Below are positions 26,430-34,462 of a stretch of 64,000 bases of DNA, piece by piece. The notes under the pieces were generated by a model that was not told the origin of the DNA, did not search any database, and worked only from the letters and a program-made list of their open reading frames with translations. The DNA lies in assembly GCA_027482185.1 (NCBI GenBank), contig JAIXWF010000015.1, positions 310,001 through 374,000 on the forward strand, read 5' to 3'. The position numbers and the translations under genes are program-made. Each line of letters begins with the position of its first letter. Positions within the stretch are counted from its first letter, which is position 1. This stretch comes from Opitutaceae bacterium (GTDB taxonomy: Bacteria > Verrucomicrobiota > Verrucomicrobiia > Opitutales > Opitutaceae).

Positions 26430-27854
26430 ATGTTGCCGCGCTTCCTGCTTCTCCTCGCGTTGCTGGCCTCCGCGGTCCGGGCTGCGCCCGACGCGCGGCC
26501 AAACATCCTCTGGATCTTGGCCGACGACCTCGGCCCCGAACTCGGCTGCTACGGCTATCCGTTGGTCAAGACGCCGCACCTCGACCGCTTCGCCGCCGAG
26601 GGCGTGCGGTACACGCACGCGTTCACCACCGCGCCCGTCTGCTCGTCGAGCCGGTCCGCACTCTTCACCGGCCGCTACCAAACGGCGATCGGCGCGCACC
26701 ATCACCGCACGGCCGACCCGCAACCGCTGCCACCCGGCGTGCGCACGGTGACGGATCACCTTCGCGCCGCCGGTTACTTCACGGTGAACGTGACGCCGTC
26801 CGCCGAAGTCCGCCGCGCCGGCGGCCGCGGGCCCGACGGCGCCACCGGCACCGGCAAGACGGACTTCAACTTCAAGGTGGAGAAACCCTTCGACGGCACC
26901 GATTGGCGCCAGCGCGCGCCCGGGCAGCCGTTTTTCGCTCAGCTTTCGTTGGCCGCGCCGCACCGCGGGCCGGCCTGGCAGGAAGCGAAGCGCCGCGCAG
27001 GCCGCATCGATCCCGCGGCCGTGCCCCTGCCCCGTTTCACGCCGGACCATCCGGTCGCCCGGCAGGACCTCGCGGACTACCTCGAGGCCGTGCAGCTGGC
27101 GGACAGCGATTTCGGCGACGTGCTGGCGCGCCTCGCCCGCGAGGGGCTGGCCGAGAACACCGTCGTTATCTTCACCTCCGACAACGGCCAGTGCCTCTTC
27201 CGCAGCAAACAGTTCCTCTACGACGGCGGGCTGCGCGTGCCGTTGCTGGTCCGCTGGCCCGACCGGCGGCGCGCGGGGACCGTCGACGACCGGCTCGTGT
27301 CCGGCATCGACCTGACGGCGGCGGTGCTCGGCCTCGCGGGCGCGCCGCCCGATCCGGGGATGCACGGAATCGACTTCCTGAACCCCGGCGCGACGGCGCG
27401 CGACCACGTGATCGCCGCCCGCGACCGCATGGGCCTCGCGAGCGACCGGCAACGCGCGGTCCGCACCCACCGCTACAAATACATCCGGAACTACTTTCCC
27501 GCGATCCCGTACCTGCAGCCCAACCTGTACAAGGAACGCGAATACCCGACGTGGAACCTGTTCAAAGAGTTGGCGGCCGCCGGCCGGCTGACGCCCGAAC
27601 AGCGGCCCTTCGCGGCGGCGGTGAAGCCGGCCGAGGAACTCTACGACGTGCTCGCGGACCCCGACGAGGTGAGGAACCTCGCCGCCGATCCGGTCCACGC
27701 CGCGGCCCTCGCCGACCTGCGGGCCAAGCTCGACGCCTGGCTCGCGGCCTATCCCGACGGCGGCCGCCTCGGCGAGGAGCCGCTCGACATCCTCCGCGTC
27801 AACCGCGCCTATATGGAAAGTACCCGCGCCCCCCGCCCCGCCGCCCGCCCATGA
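26430..27854 (+). CDS. Secreted type I sulfatase with CSSSR active-site motif
   Basis: 474 residues from ATG 26430 with a signal peptide (1-18). The alkaline-phosphatase-like fold is shown by metal ligands D32-D33 (ILADDLG) and D251-N252 (FTSDNGQ). The formylglycine site is C71-S-S-S-R75 in TAPVCSSSRSALFTGR; position +2 is Ser instead of the usual Pro or Ala, a variant that some sulfatases carry. C-terminal sulfatase landmarks are present (RTHRYKYIRNY, EELYDVLADPDEVRNL). It overlaps the MFS gene by ATGA (27851-27854). It probably desulfates the target glycan in the periplasm; conversion of C71 requires a maturase encoded elsewhere. Confidence 0.92.
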   Translation: MLPRFLLLLALLASAVRAAPDARPNILWILADDLGPELGCYGYPLVKTPHLDRFAAEGVRYTHAFTTAPVCSSSRSALFTGRYQTAIGAHHHRTADPQPLPPGVRTVTDHLRAAGYFTVNVTPSAEVRRAGGRGPDGATGTGKTDFNFKVEKPFDGTDWRQRAPGQPFFAQLSLAAPHRGPAWQEAKRRAGRIDPAAVPLPRFTPDHPVARQDLADYLEAVQLADSDFGDVLARLAREGLAENTVVIFTSDNGQCLFRSKQFLYDGGLRVPLLVRWPDRRRAGTVDDRLVSGIDLTAAVLGLAGAPPDPGMHGIDFLNPGATARDHVIAARDRMGLASDRQRAVRTHRYKYIRNYFPAIPYLQPNLYKEREYPTWNLFKELAAAGRLTPEQRPFAAAVKPAEELYDVLADPDEVRNLAADPVHAAALADLRAKLDAWLAAYPDGGRLGEEPLDILRVNRAYMESTRAPRPAARP

Positions 27855-29095
27855 AACCGATTCCGAAACTGCGCTGGTCGATCGCGGCGATGCTCTTCTT
27901 CGCCTCGATCCTCAACTACATCGACCGACAGACGCTCTCGATCCTCGCCCCGACGATCCAGTCGGAGCTGAAGCTGACGAACGAGGACTACGCCGTCGTC
28001 GTGAACCTGTTCCTCGGCGCCTACCTCGTCGCGACGCTGCTCTCGGGCCGGATCGTCGACCGGCTCGGGGTGCGGCTCTCGCTCGCGCTCTTTGTCGGCT
28101 GGTGGTCGGTGGCGAATATCCTCACCGGCTTCGCCCGCTCGTTCGGTTCGCTCGGCGCCTGCCGTTTTTTGCTCGGCCTGGGCGAGGCCGGCAACTGGAC
28201 CGCAGCGCCGAAGGCGGTTTCGGAGTGGTTTCCCGCCCGTGAGCGCGGCATCGCCATCGGACTCTACACGCTCGGCGCCACGCTTGGCGCCACGATCGCG
28301 CCGCTGCTGATCGTCGGCATCGCCTCGCGCTTCGGCTGGCAGATGGCCTTCGTCATCACCGGCGTGGCGGGCCTGGTCTGGCTGATACCTTGGCTCTGGC
28401 TCTATCGTCGGCCCGCGGAGCATCCGCGGCTGGCTCCGGAAGAACTCGCGCTGATCCGCAGCGGCGCGGCGGCCGTGGCCGATCCCGGCCCGCCCGAACC
28501 GTGGCGCGCGGTGCTCGGCCGGCGGGAAGTCTGGCTGCTGATGTTCACGCGCCTGCTCACCGATCCCGTCTGGTACTTCTACCAATTCTGGTTCGCGAAG
28601 TACCTCCACGACGAACGCGGGGTCAGCCAGCTCGGCCTGTCCGTGACCTTCGTGATTTTCCTGGCCGCGGATTTCGGCGCGCTCGGCGGCGGCTGGTTTT
28701 CGGGCCAATTGATCAAGGCGAAGCTGCCGGCCCCGGCGGCGCGGATCCGGATCATGATGGCCGCGGCCTGCCTGATGCCGTTCTCCGCGCTGATTCCGCA
28801 GATGGGCGGGGTCAACGCCGTGCTCGCGCTCGGCATGATCGTCGCCTTCGCCCACATGACGTGGCTCATCAACCTGAGTTCGCTTGTCGTGGACCTCGTG
28901 CCGGCGCGCTCGCTCGCGACGTGTTTCGGCGTGATCGCCGCCGGCTCTTCGCTCGGCGGCATGGCGATGAACTGGGCCGTCGGCAAACTGGTCACGCACG
29001 CCTCGTACGGCCCGGCGTTCTGGATCATGGCCGGCGTGCACCCGCTCGCGATCTTGCTGATCTGGCGCCTGCGCAAAGCCGGAGCCGCCGGCTGA
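27851..29095 (+). CDS. MFS transporter, ACS/hexuronate-like family
   Basis: 414 residues; ATG 27851 overlaps the sulfatase stop by four bases. About 12 hydrophobic segments. The start AAMLFFASILNYIDRQTLS and the motifs GRIVDRLGVRLSLALF and LGLGEAGNWTAAPKAVSEWF are typical of the anion:cation symporter family that includes ExuT hexuronate permeases. It would carry the final mono- or disaccharide acid across the inner membrane, completing the path from receptor to enzymes to cytoplasm. Confidence 0.88.
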   Translation: MKPIPKLRWSIAAMLFFASILNYIDRQTLSILAPTIQSELKLTNEDYAVVVNLFLGAYLVATLLSGRIVDRLGVRLSLALFVGWWSVANILTGFARSFGSLGACRFLLGLGEAGNWTAAPKAVSEWFPARERGIAIGLYTLGATLGATIAPLLIVGIASRFGWQMAFVITGVAGLVWLIPWLWLYRRPAEHPRLAPEELALIRSGAAAVADPGPPEPWRAVLGRREVWLLMFTRLLTDPVWYFYQFWFAKYLHDERGVSQLGLSVTFVIFLAADFGALGGGWFSGQLIKAKLPAPAARIRIMMAAACLMPFSALIPQMGGVNAVLALGMIVAFAHMTWLINLSSLVVDLVPARSLATCFGVIAAGSSLGGMAMNWAVGKLVTHASYGPAFWIMAGVHPLAILLIWRLRKAGAAG

Positions 29096-29357
29096 GCGCC
29101 GGTTGGATCGCCGCGCGTCAGCACCCCCGGACAAGGGCCTTGGGTTGAGCGTACGAATCCGACCGTTCGATCTCTCAACCCCCACCCCGCCGCCCTCAAC
29201 GGCCACCCACCTCAGCCGAACTCATGCAGTTGAGAGGGCTTGGTTGAGCGTTGAGCGCGGAACCGTTCGGTACCCCGGGTTGCGAGCTGCGGCTACGGCG
29301 CCCGTGACGCGACGGATCGATCTCTCAACCCTCAACTCTCAACTGCATGATCCCGCC
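29096..29357. repeat. Stop-anchored heptad element, long inverted-repeat copy
   Basis: Lies between convergent genes. A perfect 15-bp inverted repeat (29222-29236 and 29336-29350, arm TCATGCAGTTGAGAG) encloses 99 bp. Its inner sequence (heptads, then AACCGTTCGGT, a variable stretch, and CGGATCGATCT) aligns with the copy at 47147-47280. The minus-strand gene's TGA (29360-29358) is followed at once by GGCGGGATCATGCA and GTTGARR heptads. A weaker second copy is at 29141-29182. Confidence 0.8.
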
Positions 29358-29966
29358 TCAGGGCGCGGTCTGGATCTTCAGATCGGTCACCGGTTTGCCC
29401 GCGGCATCGGTGAAACGGAGACTGCCCTGCCAGTTGTTTTCCTCGTTCACGATCTTCAGGACGACGACGTTGACACCTTTCTTCAGCGTCACGCCGGGCG
29501 CGGCGTCTTCGGCGTTTTTCTCGAGCGTGCGCGTGTCGGTGAACTTCACGATTTCGGCGCCGTTGAGGTAGGCCTTGCCTTGGTCGTTGCTGTTCATCTT
29601 CAGCACGAGGCCTTTCTTTTCCTCGGCCGCGACAACGTAGGCGACGGCCCAGGCGGCGACCTGCTCGCTGCGCGACGGGTGCAGCTCCTTGAAGTCGACG
29701 TAAAAATCGGCGGCGGTGACCTTCTTCCACGTCAGTTCGAGGCCGGCGATGGATTGCTTCGCGCCTTCCTTGGCCGCGGGTTGGGCCTCGGTCGCAAATT
29801 GCTTCTGGTCGATCGCCTCGGCGCCGGAGCTGCCGCCGATACCGTAGGGCGCCAGGACGAGCCAATCGCGGATGTAGCCTTCGGCATCGGGTTTGCCGTT
29901 TTGGGCGGCCAGCGGAGCCGCGGCGGATACGAGCAGAACAAGACAAGGGAACAGGGGATTTTTCAT
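29358..29966 (-). CDS. Small secreted protein of unknown function
   Basis: 202 residues from ATG 29966 with a Sec signal peptide (MKNPLFPCLVLLVSAAAPLA). The C-terminal half (KAYLNGAEIVKFTDTRTL, then GVTLKKGVNVVVLKIVNEEN and WQGSLRFTDAAGKPV) matches a beta-sandwich module seen in secreted Verrucomicrobia and Planctomycetes proteins, often attached to hydrolases. Here it stands alone with an N-terminal RDWLVLAPYGIGG segment that normally accompanies such domains. No catalytic residues recognised. It is a single-gene unit divergent from the HDOD gene. Confidence 0.75.
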   Translation of the reverse strand: MKNPLFPCLVLLVSAAAPLAAQNGKPDAEGYIRDWLVLAPYGIGGSSGAEAIDQKQFATEAQPAAKEGAKQSIAGLELTWKKVTAADFYVDFKELHPSRSEQVAAWAVAYVVAAEEKKGLVLKMNSNDQGKAYLNGAEIVKFTDTRTLEKNAEDAAPGVTLKKGVNVVVLKIVNEENNWQGSLRFTDAAGKPVTDLKIQTAP

Positions 29967-30184
29967 GGGGAAAGGGAACGGGCGGCCGAGTGCAGCGCCC
30001 AAGGGGCAACAGGTTTGTTCCAGTCGGCGGCCGCGGCGGCAAGCCGGAGCGCAGGCCCACGCCGGATGCTTGTTCCCGCCGCCAACCGGCAACCCGGCGG
30101 ACTTTCCGCGGCCAATTTGCAAAATTAACCGCCGGGACCTCAAGGCCCGGGGCCCGGCGCCGATGTACCGGGTAACATCCGACC

Positions 30185-31318
30185 ATGAGCGTCCTCCTTC
30201 TGCATTGGCGCAGCTGGTGGGCCCGCTTGCTTGGCTTCACCGGACCGGCCGCGCCCGCGCGCCCGGAACGGCCGGAGCCGCAACCCGCGCCCGCTCCGAT
30301 GGCGACGGCGGCGGAACCCGCCGCCCCGCCGGCCGCGGCGCGTCGTCCGGCCGACGCCGTCCCGGATGTCACTCCGCTGCTGGAAATCGTGCAACGGAGC
30401 AGCCTCGCGCCCGACGCCGCCGCCCCGGCGCGACCCGGCATTGCCCGGGAAGATATGTTGGCCCGACTTTACGATCTGAAACAGATCCCGGCGCTGCAGT
30501 CCCTCATGCAGGGCATTCTGCGCACCATGAGCCGGAACGATGTCGCGGTGGACGACGTGCTCGAGGCGATCGGCCGCGACGCCGCGCTCTGCGTGCGGGT
30601 CCTCCGGATGGCCAACTCGGTGACCGTCGCCTCGGAACAGCGCGTCGAGGAATTGCCGACCGCGGTCCAGTTGCTCGGCGTGGTCACCGTGCGGAAAGCG
30701 GCCCAGGCGCTCTTTACGCTGCGCGACGCCAACCGCACGGCGGAAGGTTTCGACTGGCGCCACCTCTGGGTGCACGCGCTCGCCACCGCGTCGATCGCCG
30801 AGGAACTGGAGCGCCGGCTGCGGCCCGCGGCCGATTCCCAGATCCACCTCGCGGCGCTGCTCCACGACGTCGGCAAAATCGTCCTTTCGACCCTCGAACC
30901 CGAAGTGTACCGCGCCGTGCTCATGCTGGCATGGGAAGACGGCGGCCGGCTCGAGACGCTCGAACGCGCCCGGCTCGGCGTCGATCACCGCGAGGCCGGC
31001 GTGGTCTTTGCCCGGGAAAACGAGCTGCCCGAACTCGTGCTCCAGGCAATCGCCCACCACGACAATCCCGCGGCCGCGGAATCGCACACCGCGGAAGTCG
31101 CGCTCATCGCCCTCGCCAACCATCTCAGCAAAGCGCACGGCCTCGGCTTCAGCGGCGCGCGCCTCACGGCCGCGGACGGCGAATGGGCCGAGTCGCCGGT
31201 GTGGGCGGTGCTGCAGGCCGAATGCGGCCCGATCGACACCGTCCATCTGGAATACGAACTGCGGACCTTTCTCGCGGACCTGCGGAGCGAACTGCGCGAG
31301 CTGCGCGAAAGCGTCTGA
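30185..31318 (+). CDS. HDOD-domain signalling protein
   Basis: 377 residues from ATG 30185. After a proline/alanine-rich N-terminal ~85 residues comes an HDOD domain (about 95-300): IPALQSLMQGILRTM at the start, then LRMANSVTVASEQRVEELPT and VQLLGVVTVRKAAQALF, and an intact H227-D228 in LAALLHDVGKIVL. The family is regulatory and related to HD-GYP c-di-GMP phosphodiesterases but lacks the GYP motif, so catalysis is doubtful. No output domain is fused. It has no obvious functional link to its neighbours and appears monocistronic. Confidence 0.88.
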   Translation: MSVLLLHWRSWWARLLGFTGPAAPARPERPEPQPAPAPMATAAEPAAPPAAARRPADAVPDVTPLLEIVQRSSLAPDAAAPARPGIAREDMLARLYDLKQIPALQSLMQGILRTMSRNDVAVDDVLEAIGRDAALCVRVLRMANSVTVASEQRVEELPTAVQLLGVVTVRKAAQALFTLRDANRTAEGFDWRHLWVHALATASIAEELERRLRPAADSQIHLAALLHDVGKIVLSTLEPEVYRAVLMLAWEDGGRLETLERARLGVDHREAGVVFARENELPELVLQAIAHHDNPAAAESHTAEVALIALANHLSKAHGLGFSGARLTAADGEWAESPVWAVLQAECGPIDTVHLEYELRTFLADLRSELRELRESV

Positions 31319-31376
31319 GCGGGTTCGTGCCGTTGAGAGCCGAGGGTCGAGCGAGCGATCCGCCGACGGCCTTCCG
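31319..31376. repeat. Degenerate stop-anchored heptad element
   Basis: Follows the HDOD gene's TGA directly: GCGGGTTCGTGCC, then GTTGAGA-GCCGAGG-GTCGAGC heptads and GAGCGATCCGCCG, in the same order and sense as the copies after 29358, 47281 and 63773. It ends in a short stem (GACGG 31365-31369, CCGTC 31374-31378) at the stop of the convergent esterase gene. Confidence 0.6.
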
Positions 31377-32279
31377 TCAGGGCCGCGGCCGGAGCCAGCC
31401 GCCGCGCTCGAGCCATTCCGCGGCGCGCTGCGGCCATGAGGTCACCGGCAAGCCGGCCACCGGCCGCAGGCCGTAGCCGTGGCCGCCGGTGTCGTAGACA
31501 TGCACCTCGGCGGAACCGCCGGCGCGTTTCAGTTCGGCCGCGAGCAGGAGGGAATTCTGGACCGGGACCCCGTCGTCGAACGCGTGGACAAAAAACACCG
31601 GCGGAACCGCTTTCGTCACGGCAAAGCCCTCCGGAATCCGCAACGCCGTCTGCCCCCGCTCCACAAAGTAGGCGGGGTAGATGAGCAGCGCGAAATCCGG
31701 CCGGAACGGGACGGCGTCGGCCGCATCGGATTCCGGATACACGCGGCGGTCGCCGGCGAGCGCGGTCAACCCGGCGGCGGCACCGCCGGCGCTGAAGCCG
31801 AGGATACCGATGCGCCGCGGATCGAGGCCCCACTCCGCCGCGCGGCTGCGGACCAGGCTCAGCGCGCGCTGCGCATCCTGGACCGCCGCGGACCAGCGTT
31901 GGGCCGGGTCGCGTGCCGGCACGCGGTACTTCAACACGATGCCGGTGACGCCGAGGGAATTCAGCCAGGCCGCCACTTCCGTGCCTTCGAGATCGTAGGC
32001 GAGAATGTTGAAACCGCCGCCGGGACAGATGACGACGGCGGCGCCGGTGTCCTTGTCCTTGGATGGCCGATACACGGCGAGTTGCGGGACGGAGACGTTG
32101 CCCAGCTTGATGATGCGGCGACCGCCGATGAGCTTGTCGGAATCCTTCGTCTCGTCCGCCTCGGGCGGCAGCGTCTTCGTCTCGCCGGGCGGCGGGCCGG
32201 GCCAGACATTCAGGACGAGCGGTTCGGCGGCGGCGGCGGCCACGGGCGCAAGCAACAGACCAAGCAGGCGAAGGATCAT
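31377..32279 (-). CDS. Secreted alpha/beta hydrolase, acetyl esterase / BD-FAE-like
   Basis: 300 residues from ATG 32279, which starts the signal peptide MILRLLGLLLAPVAAAAAEP. The oxyanion segment is VVICPGGGFNILAYD, the nucleophile elbow G161-F-S163-A-G, an acidic residue lies in HAFDDGVP and the catalytic His is H267 in GGHGYG. The segment AVQDAQRALSLVRSRAAEWG is typical of the xylan/glycan acetylesterase-like group annotated alpha/beta hydrolase_3 or BD-FAE. It would deacetylate plant or algal glycans outside the cytoplasm. Monocistronic. Confidence 0.88.
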   Translation of the reverse strand: MILRLLGLLLAPVAAAAAEPLVLNVWPGPPPGETKTLPPEADETKDSDKLIGGRRIIKLGNVSVPQLAVYRPSKDKDTGAAVVICPGGGFNILAYDLEGTEVAAWLNSLGVTGIVLKYRVPARDPAQRWSAAVQDAQRALSLVRSRAAEWGLDPRRIGILGFSAGGAAAGLTALAGDRRVYPESDAADAVPFRPDFALLIYPAYFVERGQTALRIPEGFAVTKAVPPVFFVHAFDDGVPVQNSLLLAAELKRAGGSAEVHVYDTGGHGYGLRPVAGLPVTSWPQRAAEWLERGGWLRPRP

Positions 32280-32552
32280 GGGGAACGAACTCGGGGTGAA
32301 ACGGAGCAAATCGGGCCGGCAGGGCACCGAACGCGGACCGTGTTGCCGGAAGTTCACCGGGACGGCGAGCCCCGGTTCACGGTGCGGCCCGGTGCCGGGA
32401 ATCTTTACACTTCGCGGGCCCGGCCCGGCGTGGCGCGCCCGGCAAAGCGGAATAGTATGCTCGCTACCTCCTCCGCTCCCGTATTTTGCGAAACCACGGT
32501 GCAGGCTCCACCATGAATGGCACCCGCGCCGCTATCGACGGCGCACCTACCC

Positions 32553-33137
32553 ATGCCGTTGCTCTCCCTCTCCTCTTCCCTTCGCGCCGCCCTGCTTGCC
32601 GTGGTTTGCAGCGGCCTCTCCGTCCACGCCGCCACGATCACGAGTCTCGTCGGCGACAAGGACCAGAATCCGCCGCCGCATCCGGACGGTGTCGGCATCG
32701 TGCATGAGGCGGAGGATCTGCCGGGCTTCGACCAGCGTTTGGTCGGCGGCAACTACAGCTGGACGCACACGTTCTCGCCTTCGGCCGGTGCCAGCGCCAC
32801 GGCGGCCGTCCTCGATATTGCGGTCGTCGGCTTCATCGACGGCAACTACGGCGGCATCAACAACCGGCTCTATCTCAACGGCGTCGAGGTTGCGGGCGCC
32901 TTCGACAATTCTTTGGACGGCTGGAGACTCTACACGTTCTACGTCCCGCTCGCCTTCGTCAGCAGCGGCACGCTGCTGGTCAACGTCGACGTCAGCAGCC
33001 TCGAGGGCTGGGGCGGCGTCGATTTCTCCGAACTGCGGCTGACGGTGCCGGGCGGCAATTCCGTCCCGGATGCCGCGGCCACGGGTCTGCTCACCGCTCT
33101 CGCGTTGGCCGGTCTCGCCCTCGCCCGCCGCCGCTGA
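32553..33137 (+). CDS. VPDxx-CTERM surface protein, probable exosortase substrate
   Basis: 194 residues from ATG 32553 (MPLLSLSSSLRAALLAVV); an in-frame ATG at 32517 would add 12 residues ahead of the signal peptide. After the signal peptide the mature part is a short beta-rich domain (NYSWTHTFSP, NNRLYLNGVEVAGAFDNS, WGGVDFSELRLTV). The C-terminus is VPDAAATGLLTALALAGLAL followed by ARRR, which matches the tripartite sorting signal (motif, hydrophobic helix, basic tail) of the VPDSG-CTERM group, with VPDAA in place of VPDSG. Such proteins are processed by an exosortase, not found in this window. Function of the mature domain unknown. Confidence 0.82.
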   Translation: MPLLSLSSSLRAALLAVVCSGLSVHAATITSLVGDKDQNPPPHPDGVGIVHEAEDLPGFDQRLVGGNYSWTHTFSPSAGASATAAVLDIAVVGFIDGNYGGINNRLYLNGVEVAGAFDNSLDGWRLYTFYVPLAFVSSGTLLVNVDVSSLEGWGGVDFSELRLTVPGGNSVPDAAATGLLTALALAGLALARRR

Positions 33138-33144
33138 ATCGCAT

Positions 33145-33172
33145 CGCCGGCCGGAGTAAATTCCGGCCGGCG
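33145..33172. terminator. Hairpin between convergent genes, likely bidirectional terminator
   Basis: A perfect 11-bp inverted repeat, CGCCGGCCGGA (33145-33155) and TCCGGCCGGCG (33162-33172), with a 6-nt loop, fills the 43-bp gap between the VPDAA-CTERM gene and the FG-GAP gene. The flanking T-tracts are short, so it is a weak intrinsic terminator or a transcript-end stabiliser. Confidence 0.65.
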
Positions 33173-33180
33173 GATTTCCG

Positions 33181-34371
33181 TCACGGCGCCTTCTGCCGGA
33201 AAACGAAGACGCCTTTCTTGTTCGTGATCGCGAGGTCGGGACGGCCGTCGCCGTCCAAGTCGCCGATCGGGAATTGGCAACCGACGCCGGAGTCGTCGTC
33301 GACCAGGTGCGGCGTCCACGTCACGCCGCCCGGCCAGCGCGCGAGTTTGAAAACGTAGAGGACCGCCGGGGCGTTGGGCTCGGGGTCGCCCTTGTCGCCG
33401 TGCGCCCAGTGGCGTTTGCCGGTGACGATGTCCTTGAGACCGTCGCCGTCGATGTCGTGCAACATCATCGCGTGCGGCTGCGAGAACTGCACGCCGCCGA
33501 CCCTCTCCCCGGCGGTGCGGCTCGTGATGACGTGCTCCTTCCAGGTGCGGGCGCCGGCGGCATCGGTCTGTTGCTCGAACCAGCTGATGCCGTAGCCGTG
33601 GGCGGCGATGCTCGTGATCACGTCGGCTTTGCCGTCGGCGTTCACATCGTAGGCATACATCTGCGCGCCGCCGGGGCCGAAGGCGACGGGATGGAATTTC
33701 CACACCGGGTCGCCGACGAGCGAAGCGGGCTGTTCCCACCAGCCGTTGGCTTCGAGCAGATCGGGGCGGTTGTCGCCGTTGACGTCGCCGAGGCCGATGC
33801 CGTGGGTGTAACGCTGCCATTTGCCGGGCGGCGTCACGGGATGGAAGGTCCACGACGCAAGCGGGTCCTTGGCGTTGCGCGTCATGTAGCCGAGGCGGCC
33901 GCCGCTGCCGGCGACGAGATCGGCTTTGCCGTCGCCGTCGACGTCCGCGTACCCGGGCGACTCGGTATCCACATTGAAATACAGCAGGTGCTGTTTCCAG
34001 TCGCCGGGTTTGCCGGCGCCGGGGTTCTCGAACCAGAAGGCCTCCTTGCCGGGCCAGCCGATCACGATGACATCGGAGCGGCCGTCGGCGTTGAGATCCT
34101 CGGCGAACGTGAGGAAATTGTTCGAGTAGCTGAGGCGGTCGAAGGCGTGGGGCGAACGGTAGACGAGGCTCTTCTTGAAATCGGGGCCGAGGAAGACGCG
34201 CGGGCCGGCGGCGAGGTCGGCTTTGCCGTCGCCGTTGAAGTCGGCGATCGCGGCGCCTTCGGCGTAGAAGAACGGATCGACGGCCTGCTTGGCGAAGGCG
34301 GGCGCGGCGGAAGCGGCGGCGGGCGCGACGGTGCCGAGGGCGGCGAGGAAAAGGGCGAGGTTGGGATTCAT
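33181..34371 (-). CDS. Secreted seven-bladed FG-GAP/VCBS beta-propeller protein
   Basis: 396 residues from ATG 34371 with a signal peptide (1-22). Seven FG-GAP calcium-binding loops are visible: DFNGDGKADL, DLNADGRSDV, DVDGDGKADL, DVNGDNRPDL, DVNADGKADV, DIDGDGLKDI and DLDGDGRPDL, the right number for a closed seven-bladed integrin-like propeller. No other domain. The family binds glycans or proteins, or acts in adhesion. It is the last gene of the minus-strand sulfatase / PSCyt1 / DUF1501 unit, after a 91-bp gap, so it probably serves that system at the cell surface or in the periplasm. Confidence 0.88.
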   Translation of the reverse strand: MNPNLALFLAALGTVAPAAASAAPAFAKQAVDPFFYAEGAAIADFNGDGKADLAAGPRVFLGPDFKKSLVYRSPHAFDRLSYSNNFLTFAEDLNADGRSDVIVIGWPGKEAFWFENPGAGKPGDWKQHLLYFNVDTESPGYADVDGDGKADLVAGSGGRLGYMTRNAKDPLASWTFHPVTPPGKWQRYTHGIGLGDVNGDNRPDLLEANGWWEQPASLVGDPVWKFHPVAFGPGGAQMYAYDVNADGKADVITSIAAHGYGISWFEQQTDAAGARTWKEHVITSRTAGERVGGVQFSQPHAMMLHDIDGDGLKDIVTGKRHWAHGDKGDPEPNAPAVLYVFKLARWPGGVTWTPHLVDDDSGVGCQFPIGDLDGDGRPDLAITNKKGVFVFRQKAP

Positions 34372-34462
34372 GGGGCGGGAAGAGGGGAAACGGAAAGGAA
34401 CCACTGATGAACGCTGATGGGCACTGATGAAGACGGAGGAAACCGGGAAGGGAAACCTTCGG
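34372..34462. repeat. Decamer repeat in a stop-to-start gap
   Basis: Between the DUF1501 stop (34465-34463) and the FG-GAP ATG. It contains three 10-bp units, CACTGATGAA, CGCTGATGGG and CACTGATGAA (34403-34432, plus strand), flanked by purine-rich 7-bp-like sequence. The unit length sets it apart from the heptad arrays. Confidence 0.6.

Noticed and set aside
29098-29357. Insertion-sequence remnant suggested by the inverted repeats
   Set aside because: There is no transposase frame or fragment and no target duplication could be seen; kept as a dispersed repeat element.
30185-31318. HDOD protein as an active HD-GYP phosphodiesterase
   Set aside because: HD is present but the GYP motif and the other metal ligands are not seen.
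32342-32394. Sixth LacI operator upstream of the VPDAA-CTERM gene (GTTCACC half sites)
   Set aside because: AGTTCACC at 32350 and GGTTCAC at 32374 are half sites in the same orientation without the matching left arms; no palindrome forms.
32425-32450. Sigma-54 promoter upstream of the VPDAA-CTERM gene (TGGCGCGCCCGGCA)
   Set aside because: The GG-to-GC spacing is 8 or 9 bases, not 10, and the sequence is ordinary for this GC content.
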